DNA of 33,758 nt from Lachnospiraceae bacterium (GTDB lineage Bacteria > Bacillota > Clostridia > Lachnospirales > Lachnospiraceae). The stretch spans positions 1-33,758 of the forward strand of contig JAFLTG010000027.1 in NCBI GenBank assembly GCA_022510545.1, in the 5' to 3' direction. The notes below the pieces were generated by a model. It did no database searches. It was not told where the DNA came from and saw nothing but the letters and a program-made list of their open reading frames with translations. Positions 23,816 through 32,256 of this stretch are shown here, in pieces; position 1 is the stretch's first letter, and each line of letters starts with the position of its first letter. A program made the position numbers and the translations under genes.

Positions 23816-24913
23816 ATGAAAAAGAAAGTACTGGCATTACTGTTGTCATCTGCTATGACAGCTGCTTTACTTGCGGGCTGTGGTTCTGATAACGGTACAA
23901 CAGGCAGTTCTAATTCGACTGCAAACAACACAACAAATAACGCTTCTACAACCGGAAGCACTGCAGGAACAGACGCTAACGGTGCCGAAACAGGGACTGA
24001 TTCAGCAAATGAGGGCGCTGCTGACGGTCAGGTTTACAAAATCGGTATCTGTCAGCTGATCGAGCATGAAGCTTTGGATGCTGCAACACAGGGCTTTGAG
24101 CAGGCGCTTATAGACTTGGTTGGTGAAGATAGCGTAGAATTCTATTTCCAGAATGCACAGGGTGAGCAGACAAACTGTGCAACAATAGCTACTACATTCG
24201 TATCCGACGGTGTTGATCTGATTCTTGCAAATGCTACGGCTCCTTTACAGGCAGCTGCAGCTGCAACTAATGAGATTCCGATTCTTGGAACTTCAATTAC
24301 GGATTATGCAACCGCACTGGATATTTCTGACTGGAATGGTACAACAGGAACCAATGTATCAGGTGCTTCTGACCTTGCTCCGATTGATGAGCAGGAAGCA
24401 ATGCTTGTAGAGCTTTTCCCTGACGTAGAGAAAGTTGGTATTCTTTATTGTTCAGCAGAACCCAATTCAAAATATCAGGCAGATCTTTTTATAGAAGCTC
24501 TTGAAGCAGATGGTATCGATTATGAAGAATATACAGCAGCTGATTCCAATGAAATCCAGTCTGTAGTAACCAGCGCTTGTGAGAGCTGTGATGTACTTTA
24601 TATTCCTACTGACAATACAATGGCTGCTGCAACCGAGACTATAAACAATATATGTCTTCCGGCAGGAGTTCCTGTTATTGCAAGTGAGGAAGGTATCTGC
24701 CGAGGCTGTGGTGTTGCGACTTTATCAATCAACTACTTTGATATAGGTTATACAGCAGGTGAGATGGCTTATGAGGTTCTTGTAAACGGAGCTGATGTAT
24801 CAACAATGGATATACGATATGCTTCTGAGGTAACTAAAAAGTATAATGAGGTTATTGCTGCAGAGTTAGGCATTACAATTCCGGAAGATTATTCAGGACT
24901 TGGAGTAGAATAA
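23816..24913 (+). CDS. ABC importer substrate-binding lipoprotein (TrpX-like)
   Basis: A 365-residue lipoprotein. The signal peptide KKKVLALLLSSAMTAALLAGC ends in a lipobox (LLAGC), then a Gly/Ser/Thr/Asn-rich linker to about residue 65, then the PF04392 ABC substrate-binding domain (IGICQLIEHEALDAATQGFE, NAQGEQTNCATIATTFV, PILGTSITDYATAL). This family binds aromatic amino acids or similar small molecules; the tryptophan transporter TrpXYZ of streptococci is the closest named relative that I know of. The ligand is not certain. The start at 23816 has GGAGGAG; an in-frame ATG at 23801 would add five residues. It is the first gene of a three-gene importer and is preceded by the twin-hairpin leader. 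Confidence 0.88.
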   Translation: MKKKVLALLLSSAMTAALLAGCGSDNGTTGSSNSTANNTTNNASTTGSTAGTDANGAETGTDSANEGAADGQVYKIGICQLIEHEALDAATQGFEQALIDLVGEDSVEFYFQNAQGEQTNCATIATTFVSDGVDLILANATAPLQAAAAATNEIPILGTSITDYATALDISDWNGTTGTNVSGASDLAPIDEQEAMLVELFPDVEKVGILYCSAEPNSKYQADLFIEALEADGIDYEEYTAADSNEIQSVVTSACESCDVLYIPTDNTMAAATETINNICLPAGVPVIASEEGICRGCGVATLSINYFDIGYTAGEMAYEVLVNGADVSTMDIRYASEVTKKYNEVIAAELGITIPEDYSGLGVE

Positions 24914-24934
24914 GAATAAATAAGTCACATTAAT

Positions 24935-24960
24935 TGTGGGGATGGCATTTCATCCCCACA
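24935..24960 (+). terminator. Strong intercistronic hairpin after the binding-protein gene
   Basis: TGTGGGGATG (24935-24944) pairs perfectly with CATCCCCACA (24951-24960) around a 6-base loop. No full T tract follows. Hairpins in this place in importer operons commonly let the binding protein be made in excess of the permease, by partial termination or by protecting the upstream mRNA. Confidence 0.65.
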
Positions 24961-24996
24961 TTAATTCTTAACATTAAATATATGGGAGAGATTTTC

Positions 24997-25941
24997 ATGG
25001 TTTTAATGGCGGCATCATTATCCCCGTTGTCACTTCTCAGGGCGATGCCCGGTGCCTGTGCACAGGGGCTTATATGGGGAATTATGGCATTGGGAGTTTA
25101 TATAACTTTCCGTATTCTAGATTTTCCGGATCTGACTGTGGATGGATCATTGGCAACAGGCGGGGCAGTAGCGGTTATGCTTATCCGTGCAGGAGTCAAT
25201 CCTTCAATTGCTTTGTTACTGGCCTTTGCTGCAGGAATGGCTGCAGGCTTTGTAACCGGTATGCTCCATACAGCGCTTGGTATTCCGGGAATTTTATCAA
25301 GTATTCTTACGCAAATTTCTTTGTATTCCATTAATTTGAATATTATGGGCAAATCCAATCAGGCAATAAATGTTGATCAGTATCGTCTGGTGGTTTCCCT
25401 TCGTTATATAACAGGAGACGCTGTCACAAAATTTAAGTTTTATGGCGGTGTTATATTAGGCTGTCTAATTTTGGTTGTGATATTGTATTGTTACTTTGGA
25501 ACCGAGCAGGGATCTGCAATACGTGCAACAGGTTGTAATAAAAATATGGCTAAGGCACAGGGAATCAATACCAATTTTCATACGGTACTTGCTCTTATGA
25601 TTTCCAATGGTCTTGTAGGACTGTGCGGAGGTCTTTATGCACAGTATCAAGGCGCAGCCGATGTAAATATGGGTCGTGGGGCCATAGTAATCGGTTTGGC
25701 TGCCGTTATAATTGGCGAAGTTTTATTCGGGAAATTATGTGCGGGCAGACACTTCACTTTTGCCTATAATATGATTGCAGTTATTATTGGTGCAGTGCTT
25801 TACTATATCGTAATTGCATTTGTACTTTGGCTAAGGATGCCATCCGATGATATGAAATTGTTCTCGGCAATAGTTGTTGCAATCTTCCTTTCCATTCCTT
25901 ATCTGAAAGGAAAGTACGGTAAGAAAGGAGTGACGGCATAA
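24997..25941 (+). CDS. ABC importer permease (TrpY-like)
   Basis: A 314-residue membrane protein of the branched-chain/ribose permease family (PF02653). Eight to nine hydrophobic helices are visible, for example GLIWGIMALGVYITF, IALLLAFAAGMAAGFVTGML, LILVVILYCYFG and MIAVIIGAVLYYIVIAFVLW. The motif DFPDLTVDGSLATGGAV near the N-terminus and GCNKNMAKAQGIN in the coupling region are typical of this subgroup. It forms the channel of the importer. The start at 24997 has GGGAGAG upstream. Its stop shares one base with the start of the ATPase gene (TAATG), so translation is coupled. Confidence 0.9.
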   Translation: MVLMAASLSPLSLLRAMPGACAQGLIWGIMALGVYITFRILDFPDLTVDGSLATGGAVAVMLIRAGVNPSIALLLAFAAGMAAGFVTGMLHTALGIPGILSSILTQISLYSINLNIMGKSNQAINVDQYRLVVSLRYITGDAVTKFKFYGGVILGCLILVVILYCYFGTEQGSAIRATGCNKNMAKAQGINTNFHTVLALMISNGLVGLCGGLYAQYQGAADVNMGRGAIVIGLAAVIIGEVLFGKLCAGRHFTFAYNMIAVIIGAVLYYIVIAFVLWLRMPSDDMKLFSAIVVAIFLSIPYLKGKYGKKGVTA

Positions 25942-26744
25942 TGGCATATGCACTGGAATTAAAAGATATTCATAAGACTTTTAATAAGAACACTATAAAT
26001 GAAAAAGTGGCACTTGACGGTGTGGATCTTAAACTGAATGAAGGTGATTTCGTTACTATAATCGGTGGTAACGGCGCGGGTAAGTCCACAATGTTAAATG
26101 CGATTGCCGGAGTGTGGCCTATTGATCAAGGCTCTATAATTATCGGGGGACAGGATGTCACATCACTGCCCGAGCATAAACGTGCCAAGTTTCTTGGTCG
26201 TGTATTTCAGGACCCTATGACCGGTACCGCTGCGACTATGTCAATCGATGAAAATATGGCCATAGCTGCCAGACGTGGTAAGGCGCGCACCTTAAAATGG
26301 GGTGTTACCAAGAGTGAAAGAGAGCGCTATAAGAAAAAGCTTCAGACACTGGATTTGGGCCTTGAAGACAGGCTTACAACCAAGGTGGGGCTGCTTTCAG
26401 GAGGTCAGAGACAGGCGGTTACCCTGCTTATGGCATCACTCCAGAAACCTGATCTTTTGCTCTTAGATGAGCATACTGCAGCGCTGGATCCGAAAACTGC
26501 GTCAAAGGTGCTTGCGTTATCTGATAAGATAATAGATGAAAACAATCTTACAGCCCTAATGGTCACACATAATATGAAAGATGCGATTGCCCATGGAAAC
26601 CGGCTGATTATGATGCATGAAGGCAGAATCATATATGATGTGAGCGGGGAAGAGAAGAAGAAACTAAAGGTTGCTGACTTGCTTGCAAAATTTGAAGAAG
26701 TCAGCGGTGGTGAATTTTCCAATGACCGAATGATTTTAACTTAA
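25941..26744 (+). CDS. ABC importer ATPase (TrpZ-like)
   Basis: A 267-residue ABC ATPase that powers the importer. Walker A is GGNGAGKST at residues 42-50, the Q-loop is in FQDPMTGT near 90, the signature is LSGGQ at 152-156, Walker B with the catalytic Glu is LLLLDE at 172-177, and the switch His is in VTHNM. All nucleotide-binding residues are present. The wording LLLLDEHTAALDP is typical of the ATPases paired with PF04392 binding proteins. It is the last gene of the importer; the NifU-like gene starts about 85 bases later, probably with its own promoter. Confidence 0.92.
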   Translation: MAYALELKDIHKTFNKNTINEKVALDGVDLKLNEGDFVTIIGGNGAGKSTMLNAIAGVWPIDQGSIIIGGQDVTSLPEHKRAKFLGRVFQDPMTGTAATMSIDENMAIAARRGKARTLKWGVTKSERERYKKKLQTLDLGLEDRLTTKVGLLSGGQRQAVTLLMASLQKPDLLLLDEHTAALDPKTASKVLALSDKIIDENNLTALMVTHNMKDAIAHGNRLIMMHEGRIIYDVSGEEKKKLKVADLLAKFEEVSGGEFSNDRMILT

Positions 26745-26828
26745 AATTATAGAAATCACTGGATTTTTTACCTGTAGTGTGAGAAAATAAAAATAATATA
26801 ATATATACATATTGAAAGGAGTTATAAC

Positions 26829-27521
26829 ATGATTTATTCAAAAGAAGTTGAAGAAATGTGTACTGTGGCACAGGGTGTACATCATGGCTGTGCTCCAATC
26901 CCAGAGGAAGCAAAATGGGTTCAGGCAAAAGAAGTAAAAGATATTTCCGGTTTAACACATGGTGTAGGCTGGTGTGCTCCTCAGCAGGGCGCTTGTAAGT
27001 TGACCCTGAATGTAAAAGAAGGCATCATCCAGGAAGCATTGGTTGAGACAATCGGATGTTCCGGTATGACTCATTCAGCAGCTATGGCATCGGAAATTTT
27101 ACCGGGTCTGACTGTTATGGAAGCGCTCAATACAGACCTTGTATGTGACGCTATCAATACGGCAATGAGAGAGCTGTTTTTACAGATTGTTTATGGCCGT
27201 ACACAGTCTGCATTCTCAGAAGAAGGACTTCCTGTTGGCGCAGGTCTTGAGGATTTGGGTAAAGGCTTAAGAAGCCAGGTAGGTACTATGTATGGTACTT
27301 TGAAGAAAGGTCCTCGTTATCTTGAAATGGCCGAAGGTTATGTAACAGGTATTGCACTTGATGCAAATGATGAGATTATCGGTTACAAATTTGTAAGCCT
27401 TGGTAAGATGACTGACTTTATCAAAAAAGGTGATGATCCTAACACAGCATATGAAAAAGCATGCGGACAGTATGGCCGTGTTGATGACGCTGTAAAGATT
27501 ATCGATCCCAGATGCGAATAA
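26829..27521 (+). CDS. NifU-like iron-sulfur scaffold-type protein
   Basis: A 230-residue protein with the NifU N-terminal-like fold. Conserved Cys positions are in EEMCTVAQ, HHGCAPIP, GVGWCAPQQGACKL and TIGCSGMTHSAAMASEIL; the last is the typical scaffold block. The C-terminal half (GLRSQVGTMYGTLKKGPRYLEMAEGYV onward) is specific to the variant that is paired with GGGtGRT proteins. The ribosome site is AAAGGAG. A TATAAT at 26797-26802 may be the -10 box of its promoter, without a clear -35 box. The GGGtGRT gene follows after 21 bases. A role in building or carrying an Fe-S cluster is inferred from the fold; the true partner proteins are not known. Confidence 0.85.
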   Translation: MIYSKEVEEMCTVAQGVHHGCAPIPEEAKWVQAKEVKDISGLTHGVGWCAPQQGACKLTLNVKEGIIQEALVETIGCSGMTHSAAMASEILPGLTVMEALNTDLVCDAINTAMRELFLQIVYGRTQSAFSEEGLPVGAGLEDLGKGLRSQVGTMYGTLKKGPRYLEMAEGYVTGIALDANDEIIGYKFVSLGKMTDFIKKGDDPNTAYEKACGQYGRVDDAVKIIDPRCE

Positions 27522-27542
27522 ATAACAGGAGGAAAAGATAAG

Positions 27543-28553
27543 ATGGCTTTATTTGAATCATATGAAAGAAGAATTGACAAAATCAATTCTGTATTAAATA
27601 ATTATGGCATTTCTTCTATCGAAGAAGCTGAGAAAATTACAAAAGATGCTGGCTTAGATGTTTATGAGCAGGTTAAGAAAATCCAGCCTATCTGTTTTGA
27701 GAACGCTTGCTGGGCTTATACCGTAGGTGCAGCAATCGCTATTAAAAAAGGCTGCAAGAAAGCAGCAGATGCTGCAGCAGCAATTGGAGAAGGACTTCAG
27801 GCATTCTGTATTCCGGGTTCCGTTGCCGATACACGTAAGGTAGGTCTTGGACATGGTAACCTTGGTAAGATGTTATTAGAGGAAGAGACTGACTGCTTTG
27901 CATTCCTTGCAGGTCATGAATCCTTTGCAGCTGCAGAAGGCGCAATCGGTATCGCAGAGAAGGCTAACAAGGTACGTCAGAAACCTCTCCGAGTTATCTT
28001 AAACGGTCTTGGAAAAGACGCTGCAAAAATTATTTCAAGAATTAACGGTTTTACGTTTGTTGAGACAGAGTATGATCCTTATACAAACGAAGTAAAAGAG
28101 TTAGAGAGAATAGCTTATTCAGACGGACTTCGTTCCAAGGTTAACTGCTATGGTGCTAACTCCGTTCCTGAAGGCGTTGCTATTATGTGGAAAGAGAACG
28201 TAGATGTTTCCATTACAGGTAACTCTACCAATCCTACCAGATTCCAGCATCCGGTAGCAGGTACATATAAGAAGGAAAGAACAGAAGCCGGAAAGAAATA
28301 CTTCTCAGTAGCATCCGGTGGTGGTACAGGACGTACACTTCATCCCGATAACATGGCTGCAGGTCCTGCTTCCTATGGTTTCACGGATACATTGGGACGT
28401 ATGCACTCTGATGCACAGTTTGCCGGTTCTTCTTCAGTTCCTGCTCACGTTGAGATGATGGGACTTATCGGTATGGGTAACAACCCTATGGTTGGAGCTA
28501 CTGTAGCTGTTGCGGTTAGTATTGAGGAGGCTGCTAAGGCTGGTAAGTTCTAA
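27543..28553 (+). CDS. GGGtGRT protein
   Basis: A 336-residue protein named for its own motif, GGGTGRT at residues 259-265, followed by LHPDNMAAGPASYGFTDTLG. Other conserved-looking stretches are FCIPGSVADTRKVGLGHGNLGKMLLEEET, FLAGHESFAAAEGAIGIA, NCYGANSVPEGVAIMW and the Gly-rich MGLIGMGNNPMVGATVAVAV. Cysteines at about 51, 56, 71, 89, 118 and 202 could bind metal. The family (PF14057) is found in anaerobes next to the NifU-like gene, as here, and its function is not established. AGGAGG precedes the start. Use of common, highly expressed codons suggests an abundant protein. Confidence 0.93.
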   Translation: MALFESYERRIDKINSVLNNYGISSIEEAEKITKDAGLDVYEQVKKIQPICFENACWAYTVGAAIAIKKGCKKAADAAAAIGEGLQAFCIPGSVADTRKVGLGHGNLGKMLLEEETDCFAFLAGHESFAAAEGAIGIAEKANKVRQKPLRVILNGLGKDAAKIISRINGFTFVETEYDPYTNEVKELERIAYSDGLRSKVNCYGANSVPEGVAIMWKENVDVSITGNSTNPTRFQHPVAGTYKKERTEAGKKYFSVASGGGTGRTLHPDNMAAGPASYGFTDTLGRMHSDAQFAGSSSVPAHVEMMGLIGMGNNPMVGATVAVAVSIEEAAKAGKF

Positions 28554-28571
28554 ATAAATATTGTAAAAGTT

Positions 28572-28613
28572 GGACTTCTTGAGCTGAAATTCGGTTTAAG
28601 GAGTCCTATTTAT
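28572..28613 (+). terminator. Terminator after the GGGtGRT gene
   Basis: GGACTTCTT (28572-28580) pairs with AAGGAGTCC (28598-28606), nine pairs with one G-U, around a loop that can pair further inside, followed by TATTTAT. It closes the NifU-like/GGGtGRT transcript. Confidence 0.65.
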
Positions 28614-28658
28614 AGTAAAGTAATACAGTATAAATGATATTCAGACTGGGTGAATTGC

Positions 28659-29756
28659 ATGGGCAAGGGATTGATGAACAGAGAGTTAAATAGGAATTCC
28701 AATCATGAGTTATTACGTTTGCTTGCAATGTATATGATTGTGTTCATCCATGCCAATATGTATTTGGGAACATTTTGTACAGGTAAATACAATGTTTTCT
28801 TCAACGGGCTGGTCAACGGCATATGCAACATCGGTGTATCTTGTTTTATCCTTATCTCGGGATATTATGGAGTAAAATTTAATATCGGGAAACTGGTTAA
28901 AATGGAATGCATGATGATTGTCTTTTCCTTGCTGGAAACAGTTATGTTATTCATAGCATTTCCGGAACAAATGCGGGGAGCGGTATTGCTTGAACAGTTG
29001 GTCAAGTCATTACTGCCTTTTATTACGAGAAAGTATTGGTTTTATTCTTGTTATGTCTGTCTGATGCTTTTTAGCGGGTATATACAGAAATTTATTGAAT
29101 TTCTGGACAGGGAAGTCTTTGAGAAGTTGTTAATGCTTATGCTTGTGTTGTTTAGCGTATTTCCAACTCTGTTTTATTTTGAGTTGATTCCGGACAACGG
29201 CAAAGGGCTCGTTCAGATGATTATGGTATATATGATCGGACGCTATATTAGCATGTATCATGATATTCAGGTTCCGAGAGGAAAAGCATTCGCGTTGTTC
29301 GTTCTTTTATGGATCATCAACGGAGTGTCCCATGAGATTCCCATTCGAATAGGCGGTATATATCATCATCTATGTAAAGATAACAGTATAACGAATCTGA
29401 CGATGGCAGTACTTTTATTTTATTTGTTCAAGGGTATGGATGTGAGGTCAGGTTTGATTAACAAGGCGGCATCCTATATTTTTGCGGTGTTTGCCTTGAA
29501 TAATTCACTTGTTCTTGTGGTGATGGAGTATCTGCGTGGTCAATCGGAATTTCGAAGGCCCGGCGGAGTTTTGGGTTTTTTGATTTTGGCTTGCATAGTA
29601 CTGCTTGTTTTCATTATATGCCTGCTGATCGGATTGCTCAGAGATGTTTTGCTTGGAGGATTCGACAGAAAATTAGGAGATAAGATGAGTACTTATATTA
29701 AAGCTCATTTAGTCACATTAGAGAAGTCGATTATGTCAAAGGTGAAAAGGAAATAA
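28659..29756 (+). CDS. Membrane acyltransferase (acyltransferase 3 family)
   Basis: A protein of about 365 residues with some ten membrane helices. The opening [20 protein letters not shown] is the family signature: a Glu-Leu-Leu-Arg first helix with the catalytic His in FIHAN. Later helices include [30 protein letters not shown] and [19 protein letters not shown]. Members move acetyl, succinyl or other acyl groups onto cell-surface sugars or peptides. The acceptor is unknown here. ATG codons at 28659 and 28674 are both possible; the second is nearer to the usual N-terminus and has AAGGGA before it. The chemoreceptor gene starts two bases after the stop. Confidence 0.85.
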   Translation: MGKGLMNRELNRNSNHELLRLLAMYMIVFIHANMYLGTFCTGKYNVFFNGLVNGICNIGVSCFILISGYYGVKFNIGKLVKMECMMIVFSLLETVMLFIAFPEQMRGAVLLEQLVKSLLPFITRKYWFYSCYVCLMLFSGYIQKFIEFLDREVFEKLLMLMLVLFSVFPTLFYFELIPDNGKGLVQMIMVYMIGRYISMYHDIQVPRGKAFALFVLLWIINGVSHEIPIRIGGIYHHLCKDNSITNLTMAVLLFYLFKGMDVRSGLINKAASYIFAVFALNNSLVLVVMEYLRGQSEFRRPGGVLGFLILACIVLLVFIICLLIGLLRDVLLGGFDRKLGDKMSTYIKAHLVTLEKSIMSKVKRK

Positions 29757-29757
29757 T

Positions 29758-31224
29758 ATGAAAGAGAAACATTTGCAAAGAACAGGTAAGTTATTATTTA
29801 TCGTACATTCAGTTACGGTAGTGTTTCTGACTATCGGACTGATTTCACAACTTAAGCTTTCAGGATTGCCTCCGGTATATAGCACAGTCCCTTTGGTGCT
29901 TAATATTCTGGTTTATGTGTTCTGCTTTTTTATGTATATTATGTTTAGGACAACAGAAAAATATCATTTCTGCGTAGGTATTGGCTTTTCTCTTGTATAT
30001 ATAGTTATATTATTGATGTCAACTACCGGTTCAACTTATCCGTATATGATATCAATTATAATAGTTATGGTCTTCCTTATGAACCGTAAGCTTATATTAA
30101 TTACCAGCAGCTTATTTGGGTGTGCAAACCTAATACGGATCATCATGAATTTTGCGGGAGCAGAAAATGTAAATGATGTGATTGAAGCAAATATGATTGA
30201 ATTGATCATAACGATTCTCACTATAATAGCAGCTGTCATGGGGATTAAAATCCTGCAGGGATTTTTTACGGAATCTATGGAAGAATTGACTGCAATTATG
30301 GATGACAATATGAAAAAAGCCGACAAGATAAAGACGGTAGCAGGTAACGTAGAGGGTAGAACGAGAAGTGCAGTTGATGATGCCAATGAAACACTAAGAA
30401 TGACTGAAATAGTCAATTCTGCCATGGGTGATATAACCGCTGGAATGGATAATGTGGTGAGCGCCGTTGCACAGCAGACCGATCAGACACAGATGATTCA
30501 GGGCACAATTGATGAGGTATATACGCAAACGGAACAGATAGTTGGGTATATGGACGATATTGAAGAAGCACTAAAAACAAGCATGGAAGCAATGAGTGAT
30601 TTGACTAAAGTCGTTGATTCGGCAATTGATGAAGTGCAGGATATGGAAGAAGCAGCTAAAACTCTGAAAACGAAGTCAGATGAAGTTCGTGGTGTAGTGG
30701 ATGTAATTGTTAACATTTCAAGTCAGACTAATCTCCTGGCATTGAATGCTTCCATAGAGGCCGCAAGAGCGGGCGAAGCCGGAAAAGGATTCGCAGTTGT
30801 TGCCGATGAAATCAGAAACTTATCAGAGCAAACCAAGAGAGAGACGGATAATATAGCAGAGATCTTAAATGAGCTTAGCCGCGATGCAAATCTTGTAACT
30901 GAAAAAGTACAACAGAATGTTGCAATGTCCAATGAAGAAAACAGACTGGTTAAGAGTACGGAAGAGCAGTTTAGTATCATGTATGAGAAGACGGATGTAT
31001 TAGCTGATAATATCCACATGGTTGAAACTAAGATGTCGGATCTGATGAACGCTAACGGTCTAATAGTGGACAGTATTAATATGCTGTCCTCAGGAAGCGA
31101 GGAGATTAGCGCGAGCATCAGTGAAGCGTACAAAATGAGTGAGCAGAATGTCAAGGTTGTTCAAAATTTCGCGGATACCATCAGAGAGATTTCAGAGAAT
31201 ATGGGCACTTTATCCGAAACATAA
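29758..31224 (+). CDS. Methyl-accepting chemotaxis-type receptor without HAMP
   Basis: A 488-residue receptor. The N-terminal 170 residues contain five to six hydrophobic helices with short loops ([51 protein letters not shown] and others) and no large outer sensor domain. A cytoplasmic coiled coil follows, with the conserved signalling tip [39 protein letters not shown] near residues 320-360. No HAMP domain is apparent. By family it controls a CheA/CheW complex and so motility, or another output. The ribosome site AAAGGAAA is inside the end of the acyltransferase gene, which suggests co-expression. Confidence 0.9.
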   Translation: MKEKHLQRTGKLLFIVHSVTVVFLTIGLISQLKLSGLPPVYSTVPLVLNILVYVFCFFMYIMFRTTEKYHFCVGIGFSLVYIVILLMSTTGSTYPYMISIIIVMVFLMNRKLILITSSLFGCANLIRIIMNFAGAENVNDVIEANMIELIITILTIIAAVMGIKILQGFFTESMEELTAIMDDNMKKADKIKTVAGNVEGRTRSAVDDANETLRMTEIVNSAMGDITAGMDNVVSAVAQQTDQTQMIQGTIDEVYTQTEQIVGYMDDIEEALKTSMEAMSDLTKVVDSAIDEVQDMEEAAKTLKTKSDEVRGVVDVIVNISSQTNLLALNASIEAARAGEAGKGFAVVADEIRNLSEQTKRETDNIAEILNELSRDANLVTEKVQQNVAMSNEENRLVKSTEEQFSIMYEKTDVLADNIHMVETKMSDLMNANGLIVDSINMLSSGSEEISASISEAYKMSEQNVKVVQNFADTIREISENMGTLSET

Positions 31225-31269
31225 ATTATTATTAATATTTTTGACTATAAACAATAGGAGGAATTTATC

Positions 31270-31815
31270 ATGAGTTCACAAAACAAATACGCAGGAACAC
31301 AGACAGAAAAAAACTTAGAGGCAGCTTTTTCAGGTGAATCAGGTGCCAGAAACAAATATACATACTTTGCCTCTGTTGCAAAGAAGGAAGGGTATGAGCA
31401 GATAGCTGCAATCTTCCTTAAAACTGCCGAAAACGAGAAAGAACATGCTAAGATGTGGCTTAAGGAATTAAAAGGAATAGGCAATACTGCAGAAAATCTT
31501 ACTGCAGCAGCTAATGGTGAAAATTTTGAATGGACAGATATGTATGAAGGCTTTGCAAAAACGGCAGAAGATGAAGGATTCCCTGAACTGGCTGCAAAAT
31601 TTAGAATGGTAGGCGCAATTGAGAAGCATCATGAGGAGCGTTATCGTGCACTGCTTAAAAATGTGGAAACAGCGGCAGTTTTTGCAAAGAGTGAAGTGAA
31701 AGTATGGGAGTGCCGTAACTGCGGTCATATCGTAGTCGGAACGAATGCACCGGAAGTGTGCCCTGTATGCGCGCATCCACAGAGCTACTTTGAAATCAGT
31801 GCAGAAAATTATTAA
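31270..31815 (+). CDS. rbr: Rubrerythrin
   Basis: A 181-residue peroxide-reducing enzyme of anaerobes. Residues 1-140 are the four-helix diiron domain with the expected ligands in [25 protein letters not shown] and [11 protein letters not shown]. Residues 145-175 are the rubredoxin-like FeS4 domain with CRNCG and CPVCAHPQ (Cys 148, 151, 164 and 167). It passes electrons from the FeS4 site to the diiron site to reduce hydrogen peroxide. Length is normal. AGGAGG precedes the start. The MIF-like gene follows after 19 bases, so the two probably form one transcript with a role in oxidative stress. Confidence 0.97.
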   Translation: MSSQNKYAGTQTEKNLEAAFSGESGARNKYTYFASVAKKEGYEQIAAIFLKTAENEKEHAKMWLKELKGIGNTAENLTAAANGENFEWTDMYEGFAKTAEDEGFPELAAKFRMVGAIEKHHEERYRALLKNVETAAVFAKSEVKVWECRNCGHIVVGTNAPEVCPVCAHPQSYFEISAENY

Positions 31816-31834
31816 TAATTAAGGAGGTTCAGAC

Positions 31835-32176
31835 ATGCCATTTATTGATTCTAAAATTACCGTATCGGTTACACCCGAGAAAAAAGAGGCTATTAAGGTA
31901 AAACTTGGACAGGCGATTTCCCTGCTTCACAAAACGGAATCCTATCTTATGGTTGGAATTGAAAGCGATTACGATCTTTGGCTGGCCGGAAAGAAGCTTG
32001 ATAAGGGCGCATACGTATCTGTAAGCTTATATGGTAAGGCATCATCTGATGATTATAGTAAGATGACCGGGAAAATATGTGAAATACTAAATGAAGAGCT
32101 TGGGATTGAGTCGTCGTCGGTTTATGTGACCTATCATCCGATACCAGACTGGGGTTGGAACGGCAGTAACTTCTAA
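31835..32176 (+). CDS. MIF-like tautomerase
   Basis: A 113-residue protein of the macrophage migration inhibitory factor/tautomerase superfamily. Pro2, exposed once Met1 is removed, is the expected catalytic base (MPFIDSKITVSV). TESYLMVGIE in the middle and SSVYVTYHPIPDWGWNGSNF at the end match MIF proteins closely, including the C-terminal Trp-Asn-Gly. By family it is a trimer with ketone-enol tautomerase activity toward phenylpyruvate-type substrates; the natural role in bacteria is unclear. AAGGAGG precedes the start. It appears to be co-transcribed with rubrerythrin. Confidence 0.9.
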   Translation: MPFIDSKITVSVTPEKKEAIKVKLGQAISLLHKTESYLMVGIESDYDLWLAGKKLDKGAYVSVSLYGKASSDDYSKMTGKICEILNEELGIESSSVYVTYHPIPDWGWNGSNF

Positions 32177-32186
32177 GAAAATAATT

Positions 32187-32232
32187 AATGGCGCTATCGT
32201 GTTAACTATTATAACGATGGGCGCCATTTTTG
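32187..32232. terminator. Terminator between converging genes
   Basis: AATGGCGC (32187-32194) pairs with GCGCCATT (32221-32228), with a second inner stem ATCGT/ACGAT, followed by TTTTTG on the plus strand. It ends the rubrerythrin/MIF transcript and may also stop the MATE gene from the other side. Confidence 0.8.
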
Positions 32233-32256
32233 AGTGCTAATTTTTTAAAAATGAGT

